Assembly (NCBI GenBank): GCA_019753105.1
Contig: JAIELJ010000005.1
Span: forward strand, 1 to 64,000
From: Hyphomonadaceae bacterium
GTDB taxonomy: Bacteria; Pseudomonadota; Alphaproteobacteria; Caulobacterales; Aquidulcibacteraceae
Reading direction: 5' to 3'
Length of the DNA: 64,000 bases
Shown: positions 37,734 to 46,857 of the stretch, in pieces
How the letters are laid out: each line of letters begins with the position of its first letter
Position numbering within the stretch: position 1 is the first letter of the stretch
Program-made: the position numbers and the translations under genes
Notes under the pieces: generated by a model
The model's database searches: none
The model's input: the letters and a program-made list of their open reading frames with translations, nothing else
Told to the model about the DNA's origin: nothing

Positions 37734-38167
37734 TCACCAGAGCGTATCGCTGACGCTCCAATAGGGATCGCCTGACACGCCGGGGAAGCGCCGTGCATCG
37801 ACTTGTAACCACGCGCCGCGTTTGGAAATGCGGCCAGGGCCTCCTTTTCTTCGTATGGGTCTTCTAGCCAAGCGCGAAGCTTGAGGTCGCCGGCGATGCG
37901 CAGCTCTGCGCGCACCCAGTTGCTTTCATGGCGCGTGAGCTCGATCACGCCATCGCCGCGCTCGGACTTGAAGAACAGCGTAGCGTGGTCGCCGTCAGCG
38001 CGCGTCGTGCTCCAGATGCGCCCGCGCGCGTCGCCACGAAATTCGACTGGGTCCCGTACCCAACTCGCGAGTTGGCCGATCAAGCCGCGCGCGCAATCGG
38101 CGAGCGGCCAGCCATAGCTTTCGTTATCGCAGTAGTGCGGCGGACGTTTGGGTGGTTCTTCGACCAT
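37734..38167 (-). pseudogene. Frameshifted small gene, last in the dnaB-alr-mlaEF run
   Basis: The first frame reads well from MVEEPPKRPPHYC to a charged EDPYEEK near residue 111 and then degrades. Adding one A to the AAAA tract (TTTT at 37845-37848 on the plus strand) moves it into a frame continuing ISKRGAWLQVDARRFPG and ending in SVSDTLW before TGA. The restored product would be about 144 residues. Sequencing error in the homopolymer is as likely as a real mutation. No domain is recognised. The gap to mlaF is 27 bases. Confidence 0.75.
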
Positions 38168-38194
38168 AAACTCAGGCTAGCGCCCCGGCGCGGC

Positions 38195-38956
38195 TCAGAC
38201 CACTGCCTGGATCGGCCCGTCAGCACGTCCAGCTACGAACTGCTCGACCATCGCGTTGCCGCTTGAGTCCAGCGACGCGGTCGGGCCGCGCCAGACGATC
38301 TTGCCGCCGTGGAGCATGGCGATCTCGTCTGCGATTTTGCGCGCGCTGGCCATGTCGTGGGTGATCGAGACGGCGGCGCAGCCGAGTTCTTTGGTCATCT
38401 CGACGATGAGATCGTTGATTGCGTCGGCGGTGATTGGATCAAGCCCGGTGGTTGGCTCGTCGAAGAAGAGGATGTCGGGCTTGGCGATAATGGCGCGCGC
38501 GAGGCCGGCGCGCTTTTGCATGCCGCCGGAAAGCTCGATGGGGCGCACGTCGGCGAAGTCCGGAGAGAGCCGTACTTTGCGCATCGTCTCGATGGCGCGT
38601 TCGCGCGCTTCAGGGCGCGCGACATTGTCGGCGTAGATCAGGCGGAAGGCGATGTTTTCCCAGACGGTGAGCGAGTCGAACAGCGCCGCACCTTGAAACA
38701 GCATGCCGAACTTGCGCATCACGCGGGCGCGGATTTCTTCCGGCATGCGGGTCACGTCGGCGCCGTCGACCAAAACTTGACCGGCGTTCGGCTTCATCAG
38801 GCCGAGCGCGCATTTCAGCGTCACCGACTTGCCTTGCCCCGAGCCGCCGATGATCACCAGCGAGCGCCGTTCGCGCACGTCGATGTCGACGCCATCGAGC
38901 ACCTGGCGGCCGCGAAGCATCTTCTTGATGCCGACGAGTTGGAGTTTTTCGGCCAT
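38195..38956 (-). CDS. mlaF: ABC transporter ATPase, MlaF-like
   Basis: 253 residues. Walker A GGSGQGKSV, signature LSGGMQKRAGLARA and Walker B ILFFDEPTTGLDP are intact. The GMQKR form of the signature and the immediate MlaE-type partner mark it as the ATPase of the phospholipid (Mla) transporter, which moves lipids between the two membranes to keep outer membrane asymmetry. No mlaD/MCE gene is adjacent on either side. Confidence 0.9.
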   Translation of the reverse strand: MAEKLQLVGIKKMLRGRQVLDGVDIDVRERRSLVIIGGSGQGKSVTLKCALGLMKPNAGQVLVDGADVTRMPEEIRARVMRKFGMLFQGAALFDSLTVWENIAFRLIYADNVARPEARERAIETMRKVRLSPDFADVRPIELSGGMQKRAGLARAIIAKPDILFFDEPTTGLDPITADAINDLIVEMTKELGCAAVSITHDMASARKIADEIAMLHGGKIVWRGPTASLDSSGNAMVEQFVAGRADGPIQAVV

Positions 38957-38960
38957 GGCG

Positions 38961-39734
38961 TCAGTTCACGAAAAACGCGGTGATGAGGTAGTTGACGGCG
39001 AGGATCAGCACGATCGAGCCGACGACCGCGTTGGTGGTCGCGCGGCCGACGCCGAGCGCGCCGCCGGAAGAATGATAGCCTTGATAGGCACCCATCGACG
39101 CGATGATGAATCCGAACACGCCAGCTTTGACGAGGCCAAGGATAACGTCCTGCGCTTCGACAAACTCGAACGTGTTGCGCAAGTATGTGGCGCCGTTGAA
39201 GCCGAGACTGTTCACGGCAACGAGATAACCGCCCATAACGCCGATAACGTCGGCGGCGAGGACGAGGATCGGCAGCGTCAGCGTCGCTGCCAGAACGCGC
39301 GGTGCGATCAGGAAGCGGAACGGATCGGTGGAGAGCGTCGTCATCGCGTCGATCTGTTCGGTCACGCGCATGGTGCCGATTTCGGCCGCGATCCCCGCGC
39401 TGACGCGGCCGGCTAGCATGAGGCCCGCGAGCACCGGCCCAAGCTCGCGCGTGATGCCGAGCACGACGATGTTCGGCACGAATTGTTCAGCGTTGAAACG
39501 CGCGCCGCCGACATAGATGTTGAGCGCGAGCGCGGCGCCGATGAACACGGCCGTGATGCCGATCACGGGCAGTGAAAAATAGCCGATCGCTAAACACTGG
39601 CGCAGAAACTGGCCGATGAAGATGGGCGGCGAGACGATCGCCGCGGCGGCGCGTCCCGTGAACGCGGAGAAGCGGCCGATCTCGGCGCAAAAGCCGATTG
39701 TCGCGCGGCCGATGGGAGCGAACGGATTGATCAT
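38961..39734 (-). CDS. mlaE: MlaE family ABC permease
   Basis: 257 residues with about five membrane helices. VLGITRELGPVLAGLMLAGRVSAGIAAEIGTM and the downstream EQIDAM are the MlaE signature. It pairs with the ATPase four bases downstream. It overlaps alr by four bases, so the lipid transporter is translated from the dnaB-alr transcript. Confidence 0.93.
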   Translation of the reverse strand: MINPFAPIGRATIGFCAEIGRFSAFTGRAAAAIVSPPIFIGQFLRQCLAIGYFSLPVIGITAVFIGAALALNIYVGGARFNAEQFVPNIVVLGITRELGPVLAGLMLAGRVSAGIAAEIGTMRVTEQIDAMTTLSTDPFRFLIAPRVLAATLTLPILVLAADVIGVMGGYLVAVNSLGFNGATYLRNTFEFVEAQDVILGLVKAGVFGFIIASMGAYQGYHSSGGALGVGRATTNAVVGSIVLILAVNYLITAFFVN

Positions 39735-40834
39735 CCGTGCACGCCCGTCTTGCGCACCGTGCCGGCGAAGGTGGTGAGGAGTTCGTAGGGCGCGGTGCCA
39801 GCCAGCGCCGCGATCTCGTCGATCGGTGCGTTGGGGCCCAGGAATTCGACCATCGCGCCAGGCTGTGCTTCGGCGCAGCCCGTCACATCGATAATGATGA
39901 GGTCCATGGAAACGCGCCCCAGAATGGGGCGTTTGGCCCCCGCGAGGAACCCATAGCCGCGCGTACTCAGTGACCGCAAGTAGCCGTCCGCGTAGCCGAG
40001 CGCGACGGTGGCGGTGCGCATCTTTTGTGCAGCAGTGAAGGCGCCGCCATAGCCGAACGTTTCGCCTGGTTCGACATCGCGCACCTGCAGGATGGGCGCG
40101 TCGATCGTGGCGGCGACGTTGAGTTTCGGATTGTCGGCATCGAGACCGCCCGAGCCGTAAAGGCCGATGCCGGGGCGGATGAGATCGAAATGATAGTCCG
40201 GGCCGATCAGCACGCCGCCTGTCGAGGCGAGGCTGCGCGACGCTTTCGGGAAGAGCGTCGCTGCGTCGACAAAGCGGCGCAGCTGGATAGCGTTGAACGC
40301 GTGCTTGATGTCTGAGGCGCAGGCGAGATGGCTCATGACCAGCGCCATGCTGACATCTTTCAACGCGCTTGCGGCGGCGGTGAGTTCTTCTGGGCCGATG
40401 CCGAGGCGGTTCATGCCGGTGTCGATGTGCAAGCCTGCCGGGCCGCGCTTATCCCAGAGCTGGATTTGCGCCATCGAGTTCAGGATCGGCGTGAGCTTCG
40501 CTGCCGCATAGACGCCGAGATCATCTCTCGTCGGCCCGTTGAGCACGAAGATTTGCGGGCCTTCGCCGAGCGCGCGGCGCACGAGCGCTGCTTCTGCCGA
40601 TGTCGCGGTGAAGAAGATGCGCGCGCCTGCTTGCGCCAAAGCGCGCGATGCGCTGACAGAGCCAAGGCCGTAGGCGTCGGCTTTCACAACGGCAGACACA
40701 GCAGCGCCCGGCGCTTGCTTCTTGAAGAAGCGCCAATTCTCGACAATCGCGGCGTGATCGACCTTTAAGCGCGCAAGCCGCCTGGGCTCACGAGCGATTG
40801 GAGAGGTTGCCGAATCTTGTGTAGCGGCTGTCAA
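39731..40834 (-). CDS. alr: Alanine racemase
   Basis: 367 residues. The PLP-binding Lys is in VVKADAYGLG near residue 48, and the catalytic Tyr lies in GYGFLAG near residue 286, followed by GRVSMDLIIIDVT. It makes D-alanine for peptidoglycan. The ATG at 40834 lies inside dnaB, so the genes overlap by 47 bases; no later in-frame ATG precedes the fold, which begins RLKVDHAAI. Confidence 0.94.
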   Translation of the reverse strand: MTAATQDSATSPIAREPRRLARLKVDHAAIVENWRFFKKQAPGAAVSAVVKADAYGLGSVSASRALAQAGARIFFTATSAEAALVRRALGEGPQIFVLNGPTRDDLGVYAAAKLTPILNSMAQIQLWDKRGPAGLHIDTGMNRLGIGPEELTAAASALKDVSMALVMSHLACASDIKHAFNAIQLRRFVDAATLFPKASRSLASTGGVLIGPDYHFDLIRPGIGLYGSGGLDADNPKLNVAATIDAPILQVRDVEPGETFGYGGAFTAAQKMRTATVALGYADGYLRSLSTRGYGFLAGAKRPILGRVSMDLIIIDVTGCAEAQPGAMVEFLGPNAPIDEIAALAGTAPYELLTTFAGTVRKTGVHG

Positions 40835-42272
40835 AGAAGAGCTTCACTTTCCCAATCGGACCGTGACGCTGCTTGCCGATAATGACCTCGGCTTGGTTGC
40901 GCACTTCGTCCACCTGCCGCATCCACGCAATATGCTCGTCGGTGCCTTCGCGCGGTTCGGCGCGCTCTAGATAATAGCTTTCGCGATAAACGAACAGGAC
41001 CGAGTCCGCGTCTTGTTCGATCGAGCCGGATTCGCGCAGATCCGAGAGCTGCGGGCGCTTATCGTCGCGGGTTTCGACCTGACGCGAGAGCTGCGAGAGC
41101 GCAATGACCGGGACGTGCAGGTCTTTGGCCAGTGCTTTCAGGCCCTGTGTAATCTCCGACACTTCCTGCACGCGGCCTTCGCCGCCTTTCTTCGAGCCGG
41201 TCACCAGCTGAAGGTAGTCCACGACGATGCAATCGAGGCCGACGGTGCGCTGCAGGCGGCGCGCGCGGGCTTGTAACGGTGCGATGCCGATGGCGCCGGT
41301 TTCGTCGATATGGAGCGGCAGCTTTTGTAGGTTGGTCGCTTCTTCGCGTAGCTTTTCGTATTCGCGCGCGCTGATCTTGCCGCGGCGGATGCGATCACTT
41401 TCGATCTCGGCGGCGTCGGAGAGGAGACGCGTTGCGAGCTGCTCGGCCGACATTTCGAGCGAGAAGAAGGCGACGATGCCGCCCTTGGTCGCGGGCTTTT
41501 CGTGCTCCGGCGCCTGATCGTGGTGAAGTTTGTTCTTGGCGATGTTGAACGCGATATTGAGCGCGAGCGCCGTTTTGCCCATCGACGGGCGGCCGGCGAG
41601 GATGATCAAGTCCGAGCCGTGCAAGCCGCCGAGCATGCGGTCCAGATCTTCGAAGTTCGTGGCCAGACCGGAGACTTCCGTGTCGCTTTCATAAGCAGCG
41701 GCTGCGCTTTCGATCGATGCAGTCAGCGCCTGCGAGAACGGTGAGAAACCCTTGTTCGCCGCGCCGCTTTCGGCGAGCGAGAAGAGGGAGCGCTCGGCTT
41801 CCTCAATGATGTCTTCAGCATCGTGATCTTCGGGCGGGTTTTCCGCGAGATCGGCGATGACGTTGCCAACGCGGATGAGTTCGCGGCGGAGCGCCAGGTC
41901 ATAAATGATGTTGGCGTAGGATTGCGCCTGTGCGGAGAGCGGCGCTGCCGCCTCCATCAGCTTCATCAGATAAACCGCGCCGCCGATTTCCTTGATGCCG
42001 CCATCGCGCGCGAAGCGCTCGCGCAGCGTCACGCCATCGGCGAGATCGCCCGCGGCGATGAGTTCGACGCACGCCTGGAAAATGCGGCCATGCACCGGAT
42101 CGTAGAAATGATGCGGCCGGAGGTTTCCGTTGATGCGATTGTAGGTCTCGTTGTCGAACAGGATCGCGCCCAAGAGCGCTTGCTCTGCCTCAAGATTGTG
42201 CGGCGCGACGCGTGGCGTTGCGGGCTGCGGCGCGGGCGGGACCGCTAAGGGGAGCGAGGGCTGGTTCGACAT
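40788..42272 (-). CDS. dnaB: Replicative DNA helicase DnaB
   Basis: 494 residues. The N-terminal primase-interacting domain (PHNLEAEQALLGAILFDNETY) leads to a RecA-like ATPase with P-loop AGRPSMGKTALALN near residue 213 and FSLEMSAEQL. It unwinds DNA at the replication fork as a hexamer. The long linker region (residues 160-195) is Glu-rich. It heads the minus-strand run dnaB-alr-mlaE-mlaF. Confidence 0.96.
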   Translation of the reverse strand: MSNQPSLPLAVPPAPQPATPRVAPHNLEAEQALLGAILFDNETYNRINGNLRPHHFYDPVHGRIFQACVELIAAGDLADGVTLRERFARDGGIKEIGGAVYLMKLMEAAAPLSAQAQSYANIIYDLALRRELIRVGNVIADLAENPPEDHDAEDIIEEAERSLFSLAESGAANKGFSPFSQALTASIESAAAAYESDTEVSGLATNFEDLDRMLGGLHGSDLIILAGRPSMGKTALALNIAFNIAKNKLHHDQAPEHEKPATKGGIVAFFSLEMSAEQLATRLLSDAAEIESDRIRRGKISAREYEKLREEATNLQKLPLHIDETGAIGIAPLQARARRLQRTVGLDCIVVDYLQLVTGSKKGGEGRVQEVSEITQGLKALAKDLHVPVIALSQLSRQVETRDDKRPQLSDLRESGSIEQDADSVLFVYRESYYLERAEPREGTDEHIAWMRQVDEVRNQAEVIIGKQRHGPIGKVKLFFDSRYTRFGNLSNRS

Positions 42273-42446
42273 GGGGGATGTACCATGCCGCGATTCGGCA
42301 CGGCATTCGTTTACAGGCCGAAACCTAAATGCTGCTTTTCCCGAGTCGTGAGGGCGAGTTCGTTGTTGACGGTAAACGACGAGTCAGGCGCTGCGCCGCT
42401 CAAAAAATTTCTGACCCGAAAATCCGGCGAAGCGCGCTTTCTCGTC

Positions 42447-42743
42447 ATGCCCAGAACGCGCCCGCTCAAGGTTTACGTCACCCAGATCGGCTTCCACGAA
42501 GCGATCGTCGCCGCGCATAGTCAGCGCGCGGCGCTCGAAGCTTGGGGGATAAGCCGCAACCTCTTTGCCGTTGGCCGCGCGCACGACACGCGCGATCCGG
42601 CAGTCTGCGCGATGGCTATGGCTGAGCCTGGACGCGTGTTCGCACGGCCGATGAACAGCGCCAAACCGTTCCGCGCCGTGCGCGACATAAAAGAAGGGGC
42701 CGTCACCCTTGCGGATGACGGCCCCTCTGGTCAGTCGAAATGA
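42447..42743 (+). CDS. Small hypothetical protein, convergent with rplI
   Basis: 98 residues starting at the ATG at 42447; the 152-residue ORF-track start is not supported. The body (KVYVTQIGFHEAIVAAHSQRAALEAWGISRNLFAVG) looks like a small, basic family seen in alphaproteobacteria whose function is unknown. Its final codons coincide with the terminator hairpin of the ribosomal operon on the other strand, so the C-terminal dozen residues may be a by-product of that element. Confidence 0.6.
   Translation: MPRTRPLKVYVTQIGFHEAIVAAHSQRAALEAWGISRNLFAVGRAHDTRDPAVCAMAMAEPGRVFARPMNSAKPFRAVRDIKEGAVTLADDGPSGQSK
42692..42726 (-). terminator. Terminator of the rpsF-rpsR-rplI operon
   Basis: On the minus strand AGGGGCCGTCA, loop, TGACGGCCCCT form an 11-bp stem followed by TCTTTTATG. 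It lies 27 bases past the rplI stop. The hairpin reaches into the end of the convergent small ORF and could act for both. Confidence 0.85.
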
Positions 42744-42752
42744 ACGGCGCGC

Positions 42753-43334
42753 TTATTCGGCGCGCGCGCTCGGATCGTTGGTGATCGAATTGGCGGCCAA
42801 TTCCTTGGCTGCCGCTTCTGAATCGGCGCGGTCGGCTTCGAGCGCCGATGCGATGACGTTTTCGCCTTTCGCTTGGCGCTCGGCTTCGTCATTCGAACGC
42901 GCGACATTGACCTTCACATTGGCGTAGACTTCCGCGTGCAGGCGCACGCGCACGTCGTAGACGCCAATGGACTTGATCGGCTTGTCGAGAACGACCGCGT
43001 TGCGATCGATCTTGGCGCCGCCCTTGACGATTTCGTCAGCGACGTCGCGCGAGGACACCGAACCGTAGAGCTGGCCAGCTTCACCCGCTTGGCGGATGAG
43101 CACGTAGCTCTTGCCGTCGATCGAGCCGGACGCCTTTTCAGCGGCGGCTTTTTGTTCGGCGTTGCGCGCTTCGAGCTCAGCGCGGCGCGCTTCGAACGAT
43201 TTGCGGTTGGCGTCGGTGGCGCGGAGCGCCTTCTTTTGTGGCAGCAGGAAGTTGCGCGCGTAACCGTCACGCACCTTCACTTCGTCGCCGATGACGCCGA
43301 GATTTTCGACGCGTTCGAGCAGGATGACATGCAT
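42753..43334 (-). CDS. rplI: 50S ribosomal protein L9
   Basis: 193 residues. The N-terminal domain [32 protein letters not shown] is diagnostic. The usual L9 length is about 150; this one has an Ala/Glu-rich extension of about 45 residues at the C-terminus, a feature of many alphaproteobacteria. It binds 23S rRNA near the L1 stalk and is the last gene of the rpsF-rpsR-rplI operon. Confidence 0.96.
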   Translation of the reverse strand: MHVILLERVENLGVIGDEVKVRDGYARNFLLPQKKALRATDANRKSFEARRAELEARNAEQKAAAEKASGSIDGKSYVLIRQAGEAGQLYGSVSSRDVADEIVKGGAKIDRNAVVLDKPIKSIGVYDVRVRLHAEVYANVKVNVARSNDEAERQAKGENVIASALEADRADSEAAAKELAANSITNDPSARAE

Positions 43335-43346
43335 GTGCGGTCCTCC

Positions 43347-43625
43347 TTACTGAACAGCGAACGGCAGCAGCGCGAGTTCACGGGCCAACTTGATGGCCTT
43401 GGCGAGTTCGCGTTGCTTCTTGGCGGAAACGGCGGTGATGCGCGCCGGGACGATCTTGCCCTTTTCGCTGATGTAGCGTTGGAGCAGCTTTACGTCCTTG
43501 TAGTCGATCTTCGGCGAGGCATTGCCCGAGAACGGGCAGACCTTGCGCCGGCGACCGAATGGGCGACGAGCCGGAATGTTCGAGATATTGAACTTCGGGG
43601 CGCCCTTCTGAATTTTCTGGGCCAT
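43347..43625 (-). CDS. rpsR: 30S ribosomal protein S18
   Basis: 92 residues. [45 protein letters not shown] is the S18 core. The N-terminus is basic. It forms a dimer with S6 on the 30S platform, and the two genes lie two bases apart. Confidence 0.97.
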   Translation of the reverse strand: MAQKIQKGAPKFNISNIPARRPFGRRRKVCPFSGNASPKIDYKDVKLLQRYISEKGKIVPARITAVSAKKQRELAKAIKLARELALLPFAVQ

Positions 43626-43627
43626 GA

Positions 43628-44032
43628 TTATTCCTCCCCGCCTTCAAACTCACCGCCACCTTCGTCACCGTCGCGGCCGTCACGGCGCGCACGGCGGCGC
43701 TCGTCGCGGTCGCGACGGGCCAGGATCGGCGAGGGCTCTTCATCGAGTTGCTCAACGCGGATCGTCTTGAAGCGCATGATGTCTTCGTTGATGCGAAGAC
43801 GGCGCTCGAGTTCGGCGATTGCGCTGGTCGGTGCGTCGATGTTGATGAGGGCGTAGTGACCCTTGCGGTTCTTGCGAATGCGGTAGGTCAGGTTGCGCAG
43901 GCCCCAGTATTCGGTCCTGCTGGTCGCGCCACCGAGTTCTTTCACCGTGTTGGTAACTTCCTCGACGAGCGCGTCCACTTGCTGCGGCGAGATTTCCGGC
44001 CGCGCAATAAACACGTGTTCGTAATAAGCCAT
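43628..44032 (-). CDS. rpsF: 30S ribosomal protein S6
   Basis: 134 residues from the ATG at 44032, which begins the conserved [18 protein letters not shown]; the ORF-track start adds 51 upstream codons that are leader sequence. The ferredoxin-like fold is followed by an Arg/Asp/Glu/Gly tail ([21 protein letters not shown]) of about 35 residues, probably disordered. It is the first gene of the operon. Confidence 0.96.
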   Translation of the reverse strand: MAYYEHVFIARPEISPQQVDALVEEVTNTVKELGGATSRTEYWGLRNLTYRIRKNRKGHYALINIDAPTSAIAELERRLRINEDIMRFKTIRVEQLDEEPSPILARRDRDERRRARRDGRDGDEGGGEFEGGEE

Positions 44033-44076
44033 TGATTCCTCTTCCAAAAATCTGCGGCGCTCGAGCCCCTGGAAGG

Positions 44077-44136
44077 GCCTCCCGAAGGAGGCGCAAGGCC
44101 AAAACGATGGACCCCGGGCGGCGGATGCCCCCGGGG
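44077..44136 (-). promoter_or_regulatory. rpsF leader with two hairpins
   Basis: Upstream of rpsF on the minus strand, GCCTCC-TTCG-GGAGGC is a 6-bp stem with the stable UUCG loop, and CCCCGGG/CCCGGGG forms a larger stem 20 bases further. S6-S18 autoregulation acts on rpsF leaders in other bacteria, so these could be its target, but I cannot match the known motif exactly. Confidence 0.4.
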
Positions 44137-44256
44137 CCGCAGATCGCGAAGGCGCGGAGGTATGCGAAACGAGCCCGGAAAGCAAGGGCTTGCCCGGTCT
44201 GGCGCGGGATTGGGGCCGCGCTTAGGGTGCGACTGGAGATCGTAAGGGATGCCTCG

Positions 44257-44772
44257 ATGCGGCCGCTGACCTGGGCTCAACTCACGGCCACGGTACTTGT
44301 CTCGGCGGTACTGGCCTGCGCAGCTTCGGCGCAGGTTGCTAGCGATCCGCCGGCGGAGGTCGAAGCGCCGACACTGAGGGGTGATCAAGTTGTCATCAAC
44401 CCTCAGGCGCTGCCGCCTTTGCTTCCGGCCGTTGTCGTGCCGCAAGACTCGCCGCCTCCAGCGCCACCGCCGCCCGCAGGTTATGTCTGGAATGTGATCT
44501 GGACGGATGAGACCGATCCGCAAGCTGTGCGCCGGCTTTATCCGGCGCACGCCTATCGCGAGAATGTCAGCGGCGAAGCGCTCATCGAGTGTTTGATCGC
44601 GAGCGATGGCGCTTTGACGGGGTGCCGTGTCGTGCGCGAGACGCCGATGGGGTACGGCTTTGGCGAAGCCAGTATAGCGGTCGCGCGCAACTTCACTGTC
44701 GCGCCGCTCACGCGTGATGGCCGGCCCACAGATGGCATGCGCGTTCGGCGCAACATTCGGTGGGCGCGTTAG
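44257..44772 (+). CDS. TonB C-terminal-domain periplasmic protein
   Basis: 171 residues. A signal peptide (about 1-26, ending CAASAQ) precedes a Pro-rich linker (PPPAPPPP) and a TonB-C type domain: YRENVSGEALIECLIASDGALTGCRVVRETPMGYGFGEASIAVARNF. The predicted product is soluble in the periplasm, with no N-terminal transmembrane anchor of the classical TonB form. The ORF track begins 75 codons early; the ATG at 44257 starts the signal peptide. Confidence 0.82.
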   Translation: MRPLTWAQLTATVLVSAVLACAASAQVASDPPAEVEAPTLRGDQVVINPQALPPLLPAVVVPQDSPPPAPPPPAGYVWNVIWTDETDPQAVRRLYPAHAYRENVSGEALIECLIASDGALTGCRVVRETPMGYGFGEASIAVARNFTVAPLTRDGRPTDGMRVRRNIRWAR

Positions 44773-44784
44773 CCGCGTGTTTCA

Positions 44785-45876
44785 GTGAGCGATCGTCCAC
44801 TCCGGATCCTAACCCTAGTCCATTGGCTGATCGGCTATGGCGGGCTGCATGAGAACGTGCTCGACGTATCCGCAGCATTCGCCAAGCGCGGCCATCGCGT
44901 CACCGTCATGCATCCGCCCAGTCCGATCGATGCGCGTCTGCGCGCCGTAGGCTGCGCCTCGATCACGGATGATCTGAACAACGCCGCGCACGTCCTGGAG
45001 ATCGCGGCCCGCGAAGGGCCGTTTGATCTGATCTACGCGCATCCAGGCCTCGCGCGCGTCGCGGCCCGCGAGATCGCGCGGGGCATCGGCGCGCCGCTTT
45101 TTCTCACCATCCACGGCCAATATCCCGACAAGCTCCCGGAATACTGGCAAGAGGTCGTGCGCGTCGTCGCTGTTTCCGATGCGATACGGGCCTACCTCGC
45201 AAGCCTTGGCGTACCCGACGAGCGCATCATCGTTTGCCCGAATTGCGTCGACTTTGATCAGTTCGCGCCGTCGCCATACGCAGCGCCCGACGCCGCCACC
45301 GTGCTGGTCGCGAGCCGCATCGATCCTGACAAGCACGTGTTGCTGGAGGCGCTACGCGACTGCGTCGATGAAATCGCGCGCCGCGGCTCACCATTAGGCG
45401 CGCCGGTGCGCTGGCGTTTCGCGGGCGAAGGCTTTTACGGCGACGCTGCTGCGCTTCTGTTCGCCGAGATGAAGCAAAAGCTGCACGCCGATCAGCAGAC
45501 TTTTGAAGCCGCTGGATGGATCGAGGATCGCGCCGCGCTCAACGGCGCATTCCAAGCAGCCAGCGTCGTCATCGCCTCGGGCCGTGCAGCGGCCGAGTCG
45601 ATTGCGGCTGGACGGCCAACCATTGCTGTCGCCTCGCGCGGTTATGAAGGCCTCATCGGGGCAGCCAATTTCGACGCCGCGCTCAGCCGTAATCTTGGCG
45701 GCGTCGCGACGCCGGAGAGCAGCTACAGCCCAGGCCGGCTCTACGCCGACATCGCCGCAGCGCGCACCGGCAATGATCCTGCGCCGCTCATCACCAAGCT
45801 CCGCGCCGAACGCAGTTTAGCGCAGGTCGACGCGCATGTGCGCGACATCGAAGCGATACTGGCGCGAGGTGCGTGA
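44785..45876 (+). CDS. Glycosyltransferase (GT4-like)
   Basis: 363 residues with a GTG start. The N-terminal domain begins LRILTLVHWLIGYGGLHENVLDVSAAFAKRGHRVTVMHPP and the C-terminal Rossmann half has ATVLVASRIDPDKHVLLEAL with a nucleotide-sugar site near VVIASGRAAAESIAAGRP, where a family Glu appears to be replaced by the AESIAAG arrangement. Sugar donor and acceptor are unknown. It is 12 bases downstream of the TonB-C gene. Confidence 0.87.
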   Translation: MSDRPLRILTLVHWLIGYGGLHENVLDVSAAFAKRGHRVTVMHPPSPIDARLRAVGCASITDDLNNAAHVLEIAAREGPFDLIYAHPGLARVAAREIARGIGAPLFLTIHGQYPDKLPEYWQEVVRVVAVSDAIRAYLASLGVPDERIIVCPNCVDFDQFAPSPYAAPDAATVLVASRIDPDKHVLLEALRDCVDEIARRGSPLGAPVRWRFAGEGFYGDAAALLFAEMKQKLHADQQTFEAAGWIEDRAALNGAFQAASVVIASGRAAAESIAAGRPTIAVASRGYEGLIGAANFDAALSRNLGGVATPESSYSPGRLYADIAAARTGNDPAPLITKLRAERSLAQVDAHVRDIEAILARGA

Positions 45877-45915
45877 GCGCTTGTCCGGGCTTTCGCCTTG
45901 GCCTAAGCCGCGCCC

Positions 45916-46857
45916 ATGACATTCGCCTTCATTTTTCCCGGCCAGGGAAGCCAAGCGCCCGGCATGGGCAAGAGCCTCTACGACGCCTTCGGCGCGAGCC
46001 GCGAGGTGTTCCAGGAGATCGACGATGCGCTGGGCGAAAAGCTCTCGCGCCTGATCTTCGAAGGTCCCGCCGATGAGCTGACGCTGACCGCTAATGCGCA
46101 ACCGGCCTTGATGGCTGTGAGCATGGCGGCGATGCGCGCTCTCGACCGTGAATTCGGTGTCTCTACGTCGAAAGCGGGATTCGTCGCCGGTCACTCGCTC
46201 GGTGAGTATTCCGCGCTCGCTGCCGCTGGCGCGCTCTCGGTTTCGGACGCCGCGCGGCTGCTGCGTACACGTGGCAATGCGATGCAGGCAGCGGTGCCAG
46301 TCGGCGAAGGCGCGATGGCGGCGCTGATCGGCAAGGTCGATGTCGCGCTGGCTGAAGAGATCGCTGCGAAGGGCGCTGAGGCTGGGCCCTGTGTGGTCGC
46401 GAATGACAACAATATCGGCAATGTCGTCATTTCGGGCTCGAAGGCTGGCATCGATGCGGCGCTCGCCTACGCCAAAGAGAAGGGCGCGCGCGCTATAGCG
46501 CTCAACGTATCAGCGCCGTTTCACTCGCCGCTGATGCAGCCTGCCGCTGACGCGATGGCGGAAGCGCTGGCCGGTGCGAGCATCGCGCCACTGGTTGCGC
46601 CGCTTGTCGCCAACGTTACTGCGCGTCCGGTGCAGGAACCGGCGACGATCCGCAAGCTTCTGGTGGAGCAAGTCACCGGCCGCGTGCGCTGGCGCGAGAG
46701 CATCGAGTGGATGGCGACTGAGGGCGGCGTTGCTCGCTTCGTCGAAGTCGGCGCCGGCAAGCAGCTCTCCGGCATGGTCAAGCGCAACGCGCCTGATGCG
46801 GAGACTGTGGCGTTGAACGAGCCGGCCGATCTCGAAGCGTTCGCGAAAACGGTTTGA
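45916..46857 (+). CDS. fabD: Malonyl-CoA:ACP transacylase
   Basis: 313 residues. FPGQGSQAPGMGKSLYDAFG, the catalytic GHSLGEYSALAAAG (Ser near residue 94) and VNVSAPFHSPLM-like segment (NVSAPFHSPLMQPA, His) are intact. It loads malonyl groups onto ACP for fatty acid synthesis. It is followed, after one coupled gene, by fabG, acpP and fabF. Confidence 0.96.
   Translation: MTFAFIFPGQGSQAPGMGKSLYDAFGASREVFQEIDDALGEKLSRLIFEGPADELTLTANAQPALMAVSMAAMRALDREFGVSTSKAGFVAGHSLGEYSALAAAGALSVSDAARLLRTRGNAMQAAVPVGEGAMAALIGKVDVALAEEIAAKGAEAGPCVVANDNNIGNVVISGSKAGIDAALAYAKEKGARAIALNVSAPFHSPLMQPAADAMAEALAGASIAPLVAPLVANVTARPVQEPATIRKLLVEQVTGRVRWRESIEWMATEGGVARFVEVGAGKQLSGMVKRNAPDAETVALNEPADLEAFAKTV

Noticed and set aside
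37600-37812. 70-residue minus-strand ORF
   Set aside because: Third-frame noise overlapping the frameshifted gene; the restored frame is elsewhere.
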